DNA from: Fragilariopsis cylindrus CCMP1102
Lineage: Eukaryota > Bacillariophyta > Bacillariophyceae > Bacillariales > Bacillariaceae
Assembly: GCA_900095095.1 (NCBI GenBank)
Contig: FMBT01000169.1
Span: forward strand, 1-64,000
Direction: 5' to 3'
DNA: 64,000 nt
Under the pieces are notes generated by a model. The model did not search any database. It was not told the DNA's origin and saw nothing but the letters and a program-made list of their open reading frames with translations. Position 1 is the first letter of the stretch; each line of letters starts with the position of its first letter. Positions 12,641-23,493 of this stretch are shown here, one piece after another. A program made the translations under genes and the position numbers.

Positions 12641-12668
12641 GCTATCATTCTTGGTCAAGAATGATAGC
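12641..12668. repeat. Perfect 13-bp inverted repeat with 2-nt loop
   Basis: GCTATCATTCTTG at 12641-12653 is the exact reverse complement of 12656-12668. It lies in gene-poor sequence. It could be a transposon-end relic, a hairpin RNA or chance. Confidence 0.85.
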
Positions 12669-13949
12669 AACAATAGCAAGATGCCAAATCCTGGTCCATC
12701 TAGCACCAAAAATATCAGTTTCATCAATGCCACAATCATCATAAAAGTACTACTTCTACAGTGGCATGGACGGGGTGCAAGCATTGTAGTCCCTATATTT
12801 TTGGCCAATCCAGACACATTGTTGGATACATTGTATTTCTGGCAGCTGGCAGTAATTGGATTGTTGACGTTATTCTTCCTCAACTTTTTGGTGGGCTTCA
12901 CAGACAACTACTACATGCAATGATGATGACAATAACAGCAAGATCTTGGTTCTCATAGATGTTGGTTTCAAATCTGTTGGAAGCCAGGGACTTTTGTTCT
13001 TTCAGACCTTCCAGATTATATCTGCCACTTGGCCTAGAAACAATCGGAATCAGTTTCAATTATATTATCAACGCAACGGCAGTTATGAAAGTCTCTCTGG
13101 AAAATTATTTCCATCATCATTCTCTATATATTGATCCAGTGCATAGAGTGTTGGCACCACGTGCCAGGGGTTTCATATTTCAAACTTTGTTGGTGGCAAC
13201 CAAGGTAGAAACAAGTATACCAAGATGAGATCATCTCGGTTAATTCAACCAACTACTATACTATCCCGGACCATTGGAAGCATTTGGCGATCCCCAACCC
13301 ACTTGGTGCAATTATAGTGTCGCCCTCACTGGATTTTTTTAAATTCTTTTTAAACTTTGTGGCATTTAAGATCCAAAACAATAGAAAAAAGCCCCCATTG
13401 CTTCTGCATCAATACATGTATGTTCATATCTGGTGTCAGGTCTCTTGGGAGTAGCCCTGTGGGGATCAAGCGTAGCTGATCCAATTACAATTTTAAAGCC
13501 CAAGGAGAGAAGCTGGTTGGGACTGTTTCTGGAAATTGTTGCCTTTCCAGCTAAATAGGTAATACTGGTTCTCTGCATGTGGTATAGTCTTTCTTTCTTC
13601 AATCTTCTGCAAGCATGTGATTTCTTTTTTTTTCATTGCGTTATGCTGTTCTTTATTGCTCTGCTGATATAATTGGTGGCTAGTCACCATCTAGTACAGC
13701 ACAGGACTTTACTACACAATAAAAGGAGGAAGAGCTGGGAACATGCCATGCTGCTCTAAAACTAGTATTACCTAGTATTCTTATAAAGTTAAGGCGTTTT
13801 ATATAATATGTGGTAGTATAGAAATTATAAGCTTAGCTTTTATTGATGTGCACAAAAAATTCTATTGATGCTGTAGGCATTCAAGGTAGAGTAGTGATCC
13901 AGTGAAATAGAAATAGTTCACAATGACTCAATTGATCAATCCTTTACTA

Positions 13950-13950
13950 G

Positions 13951-13990
<40 letters not shown>
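13950..13990. repeat. (TA)n-(CA)n microsatellite
   Basis: A compound dinucleotide tract of about 40 bases, with no overlap with a supported gene. Confidence 0.95.
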
Positions 13991-13993
<3 letters not shown>

Positions 13994-14849
13994 ACCCATG
14001 CCCGTAATATGTACACATGGTAGAACAGGCAGAACAGTATGCACAGGAGATGGTATGGGCAGGACTTATCTATCGCAATTGAGGAATACATTCCCTCACT
14101 ACACACAATGGACTGAATATTATTATATGCTGCCTCTCTCTTTGTGTTTGTTTTTATTGTATACAATGTATGCAATAGTACGTCTAGTCTTTCTTTGTCC
14201 TCGGGAGGACCTTGTCTAGCTCAAGCTAAGTCAAGAGACCTGAGTGCATACATATGTGTACCTATCATATTCTACAATCCTATTTCTATCATTCTACCTG
14301 CTAAGTTAGCTAGGTTACAATGATGTTGTACTCTGCATACATAATATTATAATATTATATGAACCACTCGATTCCCGTTACACACTGGCAACACCACTAT
14401 CATTATTATTGTTATTTGTATAATAATATTATATACTACATTACTAGCGAAAAGTTTGAATAATGAGAATGGTGCGACATTGAAGTGACATGCAATCCAC
14501 GACTTGACGTGTATGTAAACTTAGAGCGTAAAGCAGAAAAGCAAAACCATCGCAACAATAAAACCAAACAGACGAGAAAAGAAAAAACAAGTAGTTTGCT
14601 TTGTTGCTTGATTTGATACATGTACGGAAAAGTCCAAAAGACAAAAATCAAAAATCAAAGCAGCAACAACAGGCCTTACCGTATTACCTCTCTTTGTTGT
14701 CATCTTTGCACCTCTTCAATCATTCTATAAGAACAATACTGATAACAACAGTTCCCAGAATACGTCACTTTATATATACTCTTCAAAATACGCCACAAAA
14801 CATAACGTAACATACGTATTCAACCATACTACAGTACTATTTTAGAAGA

Positions 14850-16693
14850 ATGGGTTTTTTATTTGGAAGAAAAAAGAATAATAAAAGTAATAAGGACGTT
14901 GTCGTCTTGAAGGAAATACCACAGGACCACAAAACGACGACAACTACTACTACTCGTGCTCGACCTAGTAGTACAAAGCAATTATCATCCTCCTCGATAT
15001 CATTATCATCGTGTTATACATCATCTGCGAACAATCATAATATTCCTATTCTTGCTGCTGCTGTTCCTGCTACTACTGCTACTGCTAGTACTACTGCTAG
15101 TACTGCTGCTAGTATTCATTCTTCAAAGACATTACCACACAGGAACAGTAAGAATCATAGTGGTGGTATATTGGAAGATAAATCCAAGAAGTTGCCACCA
15201 TCGAAAGAAAAGTCAAAGTCAATGTCAAAGAAATCTTCGAAATCTAAAAAGTCGAACAATAAGATTTCTCTATCGAAATCAAAGAAGTCTTCAACAACAA
15301 CAAAACCAAAATATGCTGTTAAGAATGAAGTCCAAACACAATATTATCAACAAGAATCACCACCAACGGTGGAAGTGAAAATTATTGGTAATAATCGACA
15401 TATAATAACCACCACCATTGATGATTTAGGTCGTCATGTACAACAAACAAAGGTAACAAAATTAACGGATGAAGAATTACATGAACTGGGTACTATTTTT
15501 ACTCCAAAGCAAGAATATTATGAAAAAGCAGCAGCAGCAGCAGCTGCTGCAAAGGAGGAAGAAAAAATATCCTATTCAAACTATTTATCTAACAGGAGTA
15601 TTCAAACTAATGAGGAATTAAATAATGAACTTGGTACGTTTACATTTAATTCCAAGAAAGAATATTATGAAAAAGCAGCTGCTGCAGCTGCTGCAAAGGA
15701 GGAAGAAAAAACATCCTATTCCAACTATTTATCGAACAGGAGTATTCATGCAGCCTCACAAGTATCGTCCACATCCTATTCCAACTATTTATCTGATAGT
15801 AATCATAGTAGTGGCAATGATGATGATCAGAATCAAGAACATCGATCATCATTGATACTACATCGATCCAATTCGGACGTAGAATCATTCGTGGATGAAA
15901 TGACAATGGATCCACATTCCGATTATTTTGATTTTATGGATCCAGATGCACCACCAATGCCAGAAACAACAACATAAAAAGAAGATCGGAAAAAGAAGCC
16001 AAACACAATGACATCACCACCACCTACACCAAAAGTAATGGCACGAAGACTCCGGATACCATTAGTGTCGACGATATTATTAGTATTTGTAGACCATCAC
16101 TATCATCAGATGATAATGCTTCGGAAGATAATCTTACCAAAGAAGTAGACGAGAAGAAGAGCATCGTTGTCGTAGCAGAAGCCGCTGCCGTCGCCACCGC
16201 CACCGCTACTACTAATACCAATAATGATAGTATTATTGATCCTAATAATATTAGAAATATGAATATGAATATGAATATAAATATGAATGAAACTACCAGA
16301 GATTTAGTGAAAACATTTATTGGTAAAATATGGAATCATGGTGAAATTGATTATATACCAGTGGTATGTTCACCATCCTTACGATTTAATGGTCGAGATG
16401 GATTAGAACGGATTGGTCATGCTGGATTTTCAAAGATGGTCTATACGGTACGACAAAGTGTCGCTGAATATCATTGTGCGATCCATTCGATGGTGGTAGA
16501 ACATAATAAATGTTTTTGTCGTTTGAAATTTACGGGACGGCATGTCGGTGAATTATTAGGATACCAACCGACCCAAAAAATAGTACATTGGATGGGTGCG
16601 TCGGAATTTACTGTCTGTCCCAAACGGAATCAAATAGTAAAAGTATGGGAATTAGGGGATATACATACCTTAGAAGAACAATTAAAATGTTGA
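14850..16693 (+). CDS. Disordered N-terminal region plus SnoaL/NTF2-like domain (one frame change)
   Basis: The ATG at 14850 starts a 375-residue frame: a basic start (MGFLFGRKKNN), Thr/Ser/Lys-rich sequence, and a duplicated block. Each copy has a TPKQEYYEKAAAAAAA-like helix, a KEEEK segment and SYSNYLSNRSI. The frame ends at 15977. Coding sense continues without a gap one base over (NNIKRRSEKEAKHND), so I join it to the downstream domain at about 16290-16693. That domain reads ETTRDLVKTFIGKIWNHGEI, then FNGRDGLERIGHAGFSKMVY, FCRLKFTGRHVGELLGYQPT and VHWMGASEFTVC. This matches the SnoaL-like polyketide-cyclase branch of the NTF2 fold, whose diatom members usually have no known substrate. Two separate genes are the alternative, but the absence of intergenic sequence argues for one. 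Confidence 0.65.
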
Positions 16694-17132
16694 ACAAAAA
16701 AGAAGAGAGAAAAATACAAAATGATAAATGGAAATGGGATGATAAATAAAATTACTACTACTACGCTGATCCATCACAACCACCAGAGGAAACTTTAGAA
16801 TAAAAACTTTAGATTACGAATGTCGATTCGATTCGATGTCGATTCTAATTCAATGCATGTTGAAATAATAATAATACATAATACATAATACATAATGTCA
16901 AACAAGACTTGCATTCTGATCTTTTTTTTTCGTGATGCTCTCATTTAGCTAAATTGCGCAGTATCTAGTGAATAAGAACAGTAGAATAATACGACTACCA
17001 TTCTTTTCGAACTATTTTACTTATGTTGTTATATCTTTATTCAGTTTTAGACTATCTTTTTTCATTCTTTACATGGTCTTGCTTGCCTTAACTTTATTTC
17101 TTTTACTGTTATCATCAATCATTACATTGCTG
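16694..17132. other. Intergenic region between convergent genes
   Basis: AT-rich, with a short (ATAATACAT)n-like tract near 16870. No gene or RNA seen. Confidence 0.4.
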
Positions 17133-18405
17133 TTATCCTTTTTGTTGAAATTCTTTCATTTCCTTGACAGCAGCTGATTGAGCAGTCCCTTTTGGTTTCC
17201 TTTTTCGTCTATTCCTTTTCTTTTTGTTTTTGGCCATATCTGCTGCAATGGAAGCGGGATCCGTGGCAGACGACTCGACGACTCCTGCTTCTCCTCCTCC
17301 TCCTCCTACTCCATTTGTTGTATTATTACTACTGGGTGTTGTTTTTCTGATAGTATTAGCAACGTATGTACTATTCTTCGTTGGTAATTGCTGTTTCGCA
17401 CCACCTTTCGTTGTGGTGGTCGTGGTGGTGGAAGATGTTGGTGGACTTGTTGTGGTCGTCATTGCCGGTGCGACTTTATCTTTTTTCTTTCCTCTATTTC
17501 GACGACGTCTATTTCTTGAAGTGACATTAGTTGTTGTTGTTGGTATCTCATTAAAAGGTATCGATGGCTTGTTGCTTTCTGTTGGTGAATCGGAAGAAGT
17601 TCTCTTATGTTGTTCTTCGACATCGCCGACCCAAGGAGTAGAAGGAAGTACTTCTTCTACCTTATTCACATCACTTGTGGTTTCAGAATTTGTGGGCCTT
17701 TCTTCAGGAGATACAATCTCTGAAGTAGATAAATCTGGTGGTGATGGTATTTCCTTTGTAGTAGTAGTTGCTGCTGCAGACGACAAGTCTTCCAAAAATG
17801 TGTCAATTTCATCCTCGTTCATGGTTTTGTTCCTCTCTTCTTCTTTATTTTTCTTCTTTCCTTTTTTGGTGGCAATACGATCAAGCCATTTCTTTGTTTT
17901 TGGTTTAATAGGACTCTTACTAGTATCGTTTTTCGCGGCGACAGCAACAACAACATCATCATCCTTATCTGAGCTGGTTACAGTAGTTTTCTGTAAATCA
18001 GCTACTTCCGTTACTTTGTCACCTGTAGATATTGGTAGGAACGTGAAGTTATAGGGGTTTCTTTTTTCGTTTCTATTACGGTCGATGGTGTGATGATGAT
18101 TTCTCCACATCATTGTCATCATCATCATCGTCGTCAACGCTGCCATACTTCAATAAATCGGCAGCTGTCGGTATCGCCACCGTCGGTGCTTTTTCTACTT
18201 CTTCTCGAGGCGCAACAGCAACAGCCGTGGTGGTAACTTCGTCTTTTTTTACGTCGTCGTCGTCGTCGTTATCATCATCATCATAATGATTGTTCTTTTT
18301 GTTACTACGTAGCAAAAGATACGCCGCCGCTCCGACAGCAATAGTAGCACCACACAAAAGAACTAAGGATCTCTTGCTGGTAGAAGTTGAACCTGAACCC
18401 GTCAT
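17133..18405 (-). CDS. Membrane-anchored acidic/basic low-complexity protein (frame broken)
   Basis: The start at 18405 gives MTGSGSTSTSKRS followed by a single hydrophobic segment (LVLLCGATIAVGAAAYLLL). An acidic DDDDNDDDDD region follows. The frame breaks near 18090, in a GAT/CAT-rich tract, and continues in 18050-17133 with KPKTKKWLDRIATKKGKKKN, a Ser/Thr/Pro-rich middle and a very basic tail (KNKKKRNRRKRKPKG). One N-terminal membrane helix with a long disordered cytosolic or stromal tail is what the sequence shows. Family not recognised. The long plus-strand open frame over the same bases is the antisense shadow of this low-complexity sequence. Confidence 0.6.
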
Positions 18406-18730
18406 GGTTTATTGTAGTTTCTACGATATAATAAGCTTTACAACAGAGATAGGATTACGGATAATAGCTAATATGATATTAAAGATACAACTTTTGAAAC
18501 CTTCGAACCTTTTTCGTGTGGCTGCGAATAATGTTAATCGAAAATGATATTATGACGACGACGACAGCGTGCTGTCAGTCGTGACTCAATTATTTTCCCC
18601 TAGCTAATGACGAAGAGCTGTGACTCAAATCCATTCGCTACCACACGCGATCTTGAAACTTTAAAATTTACAATTTTCACAAAGCAAAGCAAAGAAAGAA
18701 AGAAAGCAGGCGAAGATAAGAAAAGCAATA
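18406..18730. promoter_or_regulatory. Short divergent intergenic (putative bidirectional promoter)
   Basis: The 325-bp gap separates the minus gene starting at 18405 from the plus gene starting at 18731. No other gene fits, so it probably holds both promoters. No specific element is recognised. Confidence 0.4.
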
Positions 18731-20050
18731 ATGGATGCCAATATTGATAGCGAAGAGAATGACGACCAGCAGCAGCAAGCAGGCGAGAAAGAGAAAGAGC
18801 AACAAGCCGCTGCTGCTGCTAAGCGAAGATGTACCAGATTAATTTCCGCCCTTGAACGGAAAGAAAAATTTCCTGTTGAAACAAGACGTGAAATTGATGA
18901 ACAGGTCGATGAATTTCTGGATAAAATTGAAAGTACTATCCATTGGATTTTGTGGGATACGAAAAACCCTGATTCTGACCTGTATGATGGTTTAGATAGC
19001 ACTGATGATTATCATACAGAAGAGGAAATTGAAACGGCTGTACGGTTCTACCCGGATGTCCTTTTAAGAAAGGAAAACCGTAACGAGCACGACGACGAGC
19101 ACGACGACGAGCACGACGACGAGTACTTTTTGAATCATCGTCCTATCGACGTCGACCGAACGATTGGGAAGCATCCTATCCAAATTTGCGCATTCATACT
19201 CCGCGAAGACGACACCTGGGGATGCAATAGCAAAGCTGTACCGTTTATCCCTCTCTTAGTTAGGATAGCAATAGAGCTCGGTTTGTATGAGGAGCAAAAT
19301 CGAGGAGGATTATTGATTGAAGATGAAGACGGTGCTAATGTTTTGCAAAATCTAATGCGTAGTGACACGATCGAACGTAATAATCAGGAACATCATGCAC
19401 TTGTCGATGAAAAATATTTACAAGTTTTGATACAATTAAGAAAAATGGGTCTTCTAAAGAAAGAAGACATTCAGAGGTATGACTTACTCAATATGTTGTG
19501 CACACGCAATACGCTGTGCAATCAAGATTATTTTTCAGAAAAGCGATTTCGATTTTTAGTTCAATGGGATCCAACCCCATTGATAAAAGCTGATGTAACT
19601 GGACATCTACCAATTCATATCGTTGCATTTTATTCTCTCATTCGGAGTTTCCAAATCGCATTCGAATCTGGAATTCGTTACTATCCTAAAAAGAAAGGAA
19701 TTCATCTGATTTTCCGCAAAACTAATAGAAGTTTTACACCCTTCCAAATGGCTTGTGAGAAATCGGGACATGAACAAGTGATGAAGGTCATAGAAGACAC
19801 TCTTGTTCGCTATTCGGACACACCAATCAATATTTCAGAGGCATTAGTAATGGCAGCTATTGACGAAGATATACATTTAGACTGTGTATATTTCTTATTA
19901 CGTAGAGAACCGGACGTGTTGGTAGAATTACTATCACCATCATCATTAGCATCAACATTGGCAGCTGGGGCTGTGGTTGCAGTGGGTACCAACGGCAACG
20001 ACATCAATAACAATGGAGACTCAAAAAAGCGAAAACGAAAAAAAGGGTAA
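18731..20050 (+). CDS. Ankyrin-like repeat protein of the diatom-expanded type
   Basis: An intact 439-codon frame with a clear ATG. The N-terminal 40 residues are Gln/Glu/Ala-rich. The body then reads TRREIDEQVDEFLDKIES, an acidic HDDEHDDEHDDE run, RTIGKHPIQICAF and VPFIPLLVRIAIELGLYEE. The C-terminal half has LVQWDPTPLIKADVTGHLPI, FTPFQMACEKSGHEQVMKVI and LVMAAIDEDIHLDCVYFLLR. These are ankyrin-type helix pairs with the 'GHLPIHIV.. / TPFQMACE..G' signature seen in large paralogous families of Fragilariopsis and Pseudo-nitzschia. The tail (KKRKRKKG) may be a nuclear localisation signal. Role unknown, likely protein-protein contact. It is one of the few genes here free of frame changes. Confidence 0.85.
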   Translation: MDANIDSEENDDQQQQAGEKEKEQQAAAAAKRRCTRLISALERKEKFPVETRREIDEQVDEFLDKIESTIHWILWDTKNPDSDLYDGLDSTDDYHTEEEIETAVRFYPDVLLRKENRNEHDDEHDDEHDDEYFLNHRPIDVDRTIGKHPIQICAFILREDDTWGCNSKAVPFIPLLVRIAIELGLYEEQNRGGLLIEDEDGANVLQNLMRSDTIERNNQEHHALVDEKYLQVLIQLRKMGLLKKEDIQRYDLLNMLCTRNTLCNQDYFSEKRFRFLVQWDPTPLIKADVTGHLPIHIVAFYSLIRSFQIAFESGIRYYPKKKGIHLIFRKTNRSFTPFQMACEKSGHEQVMKVIEDTLVRYSDTPINISEALVMAAIDEDIHLDCVYFLLRREPDVLVELLSPSSLASTLAAGAVVAVGTNGNDINNNGDSKKRKRKKG

Positions 20051-20744
20051 CAAAACAAATAAACAAAGGTTTTGCTGTGAACATTTTTTTTAAAACCTGG
20101 AAACACTTCTCATAAAAATCATAATAATGATGATAATGGCAATTGTTCGTTCTTGTCTTTGATTATCGGTAGATGTAAAACTGCTTCTCTGTATCCTCCA
20201 ATTATTATTATTATTATTATTATTATTATCCTTTCCATTTATATTTAGGTCTAATAGTAATAACCTAGCTAGCTATCTAATGGTATACATAGTGCAGTAT
20301 AGTAATATATAATTCGAGATTATAGAGTACTGTAGTACAATTGTGATATATGGATACATTATGTATAGTATAATTATAGATCCGACGTCAGTCCAAAGGA
20401 TGATACATCATTCCTATCGAATGGATGGATCCAAAATTTCTATAAAGGATGTTGGTATTACTGATGGAATGACAAAACAATATGAATAAACTTAATGCAA
20501 CACCAGATAAGGAGTATTCTTCGACTTAATTATTTGAGTAAAGTAGGACGATAAATTAATTAACGGCGACCGTAAATGTAGCTCTATATTTTTTACCTAG
20601 CTACCACATTATTCGAATTTCATTTCTACTGAGTATATATAACTATTATTTTATGGTCGTAATTTTCCGTTCTCATATTGTTTTTGAAACTTTTCCTGTT
20701 GCTATTATTGCTGTATCGTAAATATTATATTATTATATATTATT
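20051..20744. other. Intergenic region between convergent genes
   Basis: AT-rich; includes an (ATT)n run near 20205. No gene seen. Confidence 0.4.
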
Positions 20745-21456
20745 TTACATCCCACCTGATAAAAATTGATCTCGTGCTTGACGGAAGGCTTGACCTAACG
20801 TCATATCACCGGCATTGACACCGGATGGCATACCCTGTTGTTGTGCATGACCCGCCATACCCGGTTGTCCTCCACCGTGGTGTGGATCCTGTCCGGAATC
20901 ATCACCATCTCTCAACAAAACAGCGGATGCTAATTTCGATCCATCTGTTTCTAAAATAATCCCACCATCACAATGCTCATCAATCAATAAAAATACTAAT
21001 TCTAAATTATCTAATACCATCGTACGTTCGGTGGTTCCACCCATCAGTTGTGCTAATGCTTCATACATACCCTCACATAAATGTGCCAACACCAGTTCCG
21101 ATTCATTCGATGGACCGATATGTACAACGCGGACATCACCACCACCACCCTGTGAGGAACCACCACAGAAACAATGGTTTTACCTCGCACAGTTACCACT
21201 TCGGCCGCATCCGATCGTGCTACAATACCACCAATTTTTTGTTGTACTTCCTTTTCAAAGGTATTCCGTGCTTCTTCCCGTGAGTGTTTTCATCAGCACC
21301 AGTTTTTAAAAAATCACCATAATATTTACCAGCCAGTCGATCACCATCACTCCCCAATACTAGAATAGCATCCAATTTTGGCATTAACGGTGCGAGTACC
21401 TTTTGTTTTTTTAAAGAAAATAAATTTAAAAAATAGAGTTTCACATTCACATACAT
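20745..21456 (-). CDS. COPZ: Coatomer subunit zeta (COPI)
   Basis: Reading 21456 to 20745 in successive frames gives MPKLDAILVLGSDGDRLAGK (the hallmark start of the zeta longin fold). Next come EARNTFEKEVQQKIGGIVAR, VTVRGKTI, SNESELVLAHLCEGMYEALA, ERTMVLDNLELVFLLIDEHC, DGGIILETDGSKLASAVLLR and the end FRQARDQFLSGG. This matches zeta-COP in order and spacing; the protein is part of the COPI coat on Golgi-to-ER vesicles. Two one-base frame changes are needed (about 21270 and 21160, next to G/T runs). The start is ambiguous: an unspliced ATG at 21456 is open, but GTATGT..AAAG just inside it could be an intron joining an upstream exon that ends at CCCGAT. Confidence 0.85.
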
Positions 21457-23493
21457 CGGGAATTTTATTTATTTTGTTGGTTTTCCAACAACGGATTCGA
21501 TTCGATTCGATCGTATCGGATTTAGAAATGAAAACATCAGAAGGAAAATGCGATAGGATTCAGTAACAACGAAGAAATATATGTATTCGTGAGTTATTGC
21601 GTCAACATAGAATGGCAACGACAACGACAACAATTTGCCAAAAAAATTACTGAAAAACTCGACTCAAAAAACTTTTTTTGGCTCGCTTTTTCATGTCGTC
21701 AACGCCATCGCATCGCATCGCATCACATCGTTGTCAATTCTTATTCCAAATACTTACCATCTTTATTATATTATATTATATTTGTTGTTGAAGTTTATAA
21801 TAAGAAGAAGTTACGGTATATACGGTAGTTACAATATTTTTATACAGAGATTATTACCCCTTGAGTGCAGTTCGTTCCTCCGACAAACAACAAAGCGACG
21901 ACAAGAACCCCAACAAACTTGAGCAATAATGACCGATAAACTTTGTATGATGTATAATATGTACTATGCATACTTACATACCTATGAGACATACATAGTC
22001 CTTTCTAGCTTACACCATTCGACTCTCATCTCTCTCTTATAATCTGCTGAGTCTCATATTAGCCTCTTAGATAATACTATACTGTTACCACTTCAACCAT
22101 TCCTTCAGGGTCTAGCCCACTAGTCGTACAACAACAAAACAAAAACATAACACATAGGACTGCTGCTCTAAATTTGATTGGGTGACAATATAATATAATA
22201 TAAGCAAGTTGGCAAAATAGGAGTCTGGAACTCTTTGTTCAATGATGGAGAATTTTTGAATCTATATTATTTTGTGTATACTATATGTGCTGCATCTTCA
22301 AGATTAAAGTCCACATAGCATAGTGTAGTCAATAGCACCCCTGTCAAAAAAAAAATTGAAACTGAATAAGGATATAACACAAAGTCTTCTCAAAGATCGA
22401 TCAGCATCAATCTCAAAGATCGATCAGCATCAATACACAGCTAAGTGAACAATAACCTGATACGCAGCGCATAGAGAGATAGACCAAAAAAATAATGCAT
22501 AATGATTTGAATGAAAATATACTCATTATTTGGATTATTTTACTGGTGTGTGGCATGGCAGTGTAGTGCAGTACAACAATACATTTTCTGGTTTCAGTAT
22601 ACGTAGTATATCTAGTTGTACCACTTGTTGCAAAGCTTAGCCGCAATAAAATAATCCAGGTTGTTGTATAGTGTCTAGTACAATACAAAATTAAATTCAT
22701 TGACAAACAGCCTTATTTGAACAACTTAGAATAATAGATAGATTGTGGAGGCACTTGGCCTTATAGGTTGGAATTGCCATAAGATGCTTGTTTTAATTGA
22801 TTTGATGGTGTTAATCCATCCTCATAACAACAGTTGTCTTTGATATCAGGGACACAAGATCAGAATATTAACCTCAGAGTCCACTGGAATAAACTACTAT
22901 TACTTCTTGGCAAAGTCCATTTTTTTTTTATTATGAACTATGCTGCTTTCAACAAGTATAGTAGTAAAATAAAATAGACCCAACCGCCAATCAAAATTGG
23001 GGGCTTTTTGAATTTTTTGGGCTGAATGAAGATATCTAAAGCCACAGTGAAGTACAATGTGACAATAGGGGGAAACTCAAAATAGGGTGGAGTAATTCTG
23101 GAAGAACAACACAAAGGTATTGATCTTGTGTCAAAGAGTAGTGTTCAAAAGGGCTCCTTTCATAACAGATCAAGTAAGTCAAGTGTTAGTCCAAAAGTGT
23201 GTAAAGCCATACTGCAGACTAGAAGTTGATAACAACGATGGGAGCTACATAACATGCAGTACTCTGTGGTTTATTCCATTCAGTCCTATAGTGACAATTG
23301 GTCCTTGAAATATAATCTCACAATTATACATTCTATATTGCACTATTGCAAGAATTTATCATCTTTAGCTTGTATTTGTGAGTAGCATTATTTCTATTAT
23401 AAGCTATCTATCATTGATTTGACGAGTGAGTCTATACTTGTGGATGTCTGACTGAGTGCAACGTTTTGAGAACTATTCCCGATATTATTTCTG
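21457..23493. other. Gene-poor region
   Basis: About 2 kb with only short open frames that match nothing. It includes a perfect short direct repeat at 22391-22434 and T-rich tracts. It may contain decayed mobile sequence, but I cannot name a family. Confidence 0.4.
22391..22434. repeat. Tandem direct repeat containing GATCGATCAGCATCAAT
   Basis: The string (T)CAAAGATCGATCAGCATCAAT occurs twice back to back in non-coding sequence. Confidence 0.9.

Larger units (their letters stand above)
11784..14849. other. Gene-poor region with microsatellites and possible repeat relics
   Basis: About 3 kb without a supportable gene. Short open frames at 12600-13230 have a 'decayed protein' look (one contains FTDNYY) but no consistent family. 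A (TA)n(CA)n microsatellite lies at 13950-13990 and a near-perfect hairpin at 12641-12668. The last few hundred bases before 14850 are the probable promoter of the next gene. Confidence 0.4.

Noticed and set aside
12596-12923. FTDNYY read as a piggyBac-like transposase motif
   Set aside because: The surrounding residues do not follow the transposase pattern and neighbouring frames give no further motifs.
17224-18054. 276-codon plus-strand open frame rich in Val/Ser/Phe
   Set aside because: It is the exact antisense of the low-complexity minus-strand gene. Poly-Thr, poly-Asp and Lys codons read backwards as Val/Ser/Phe.
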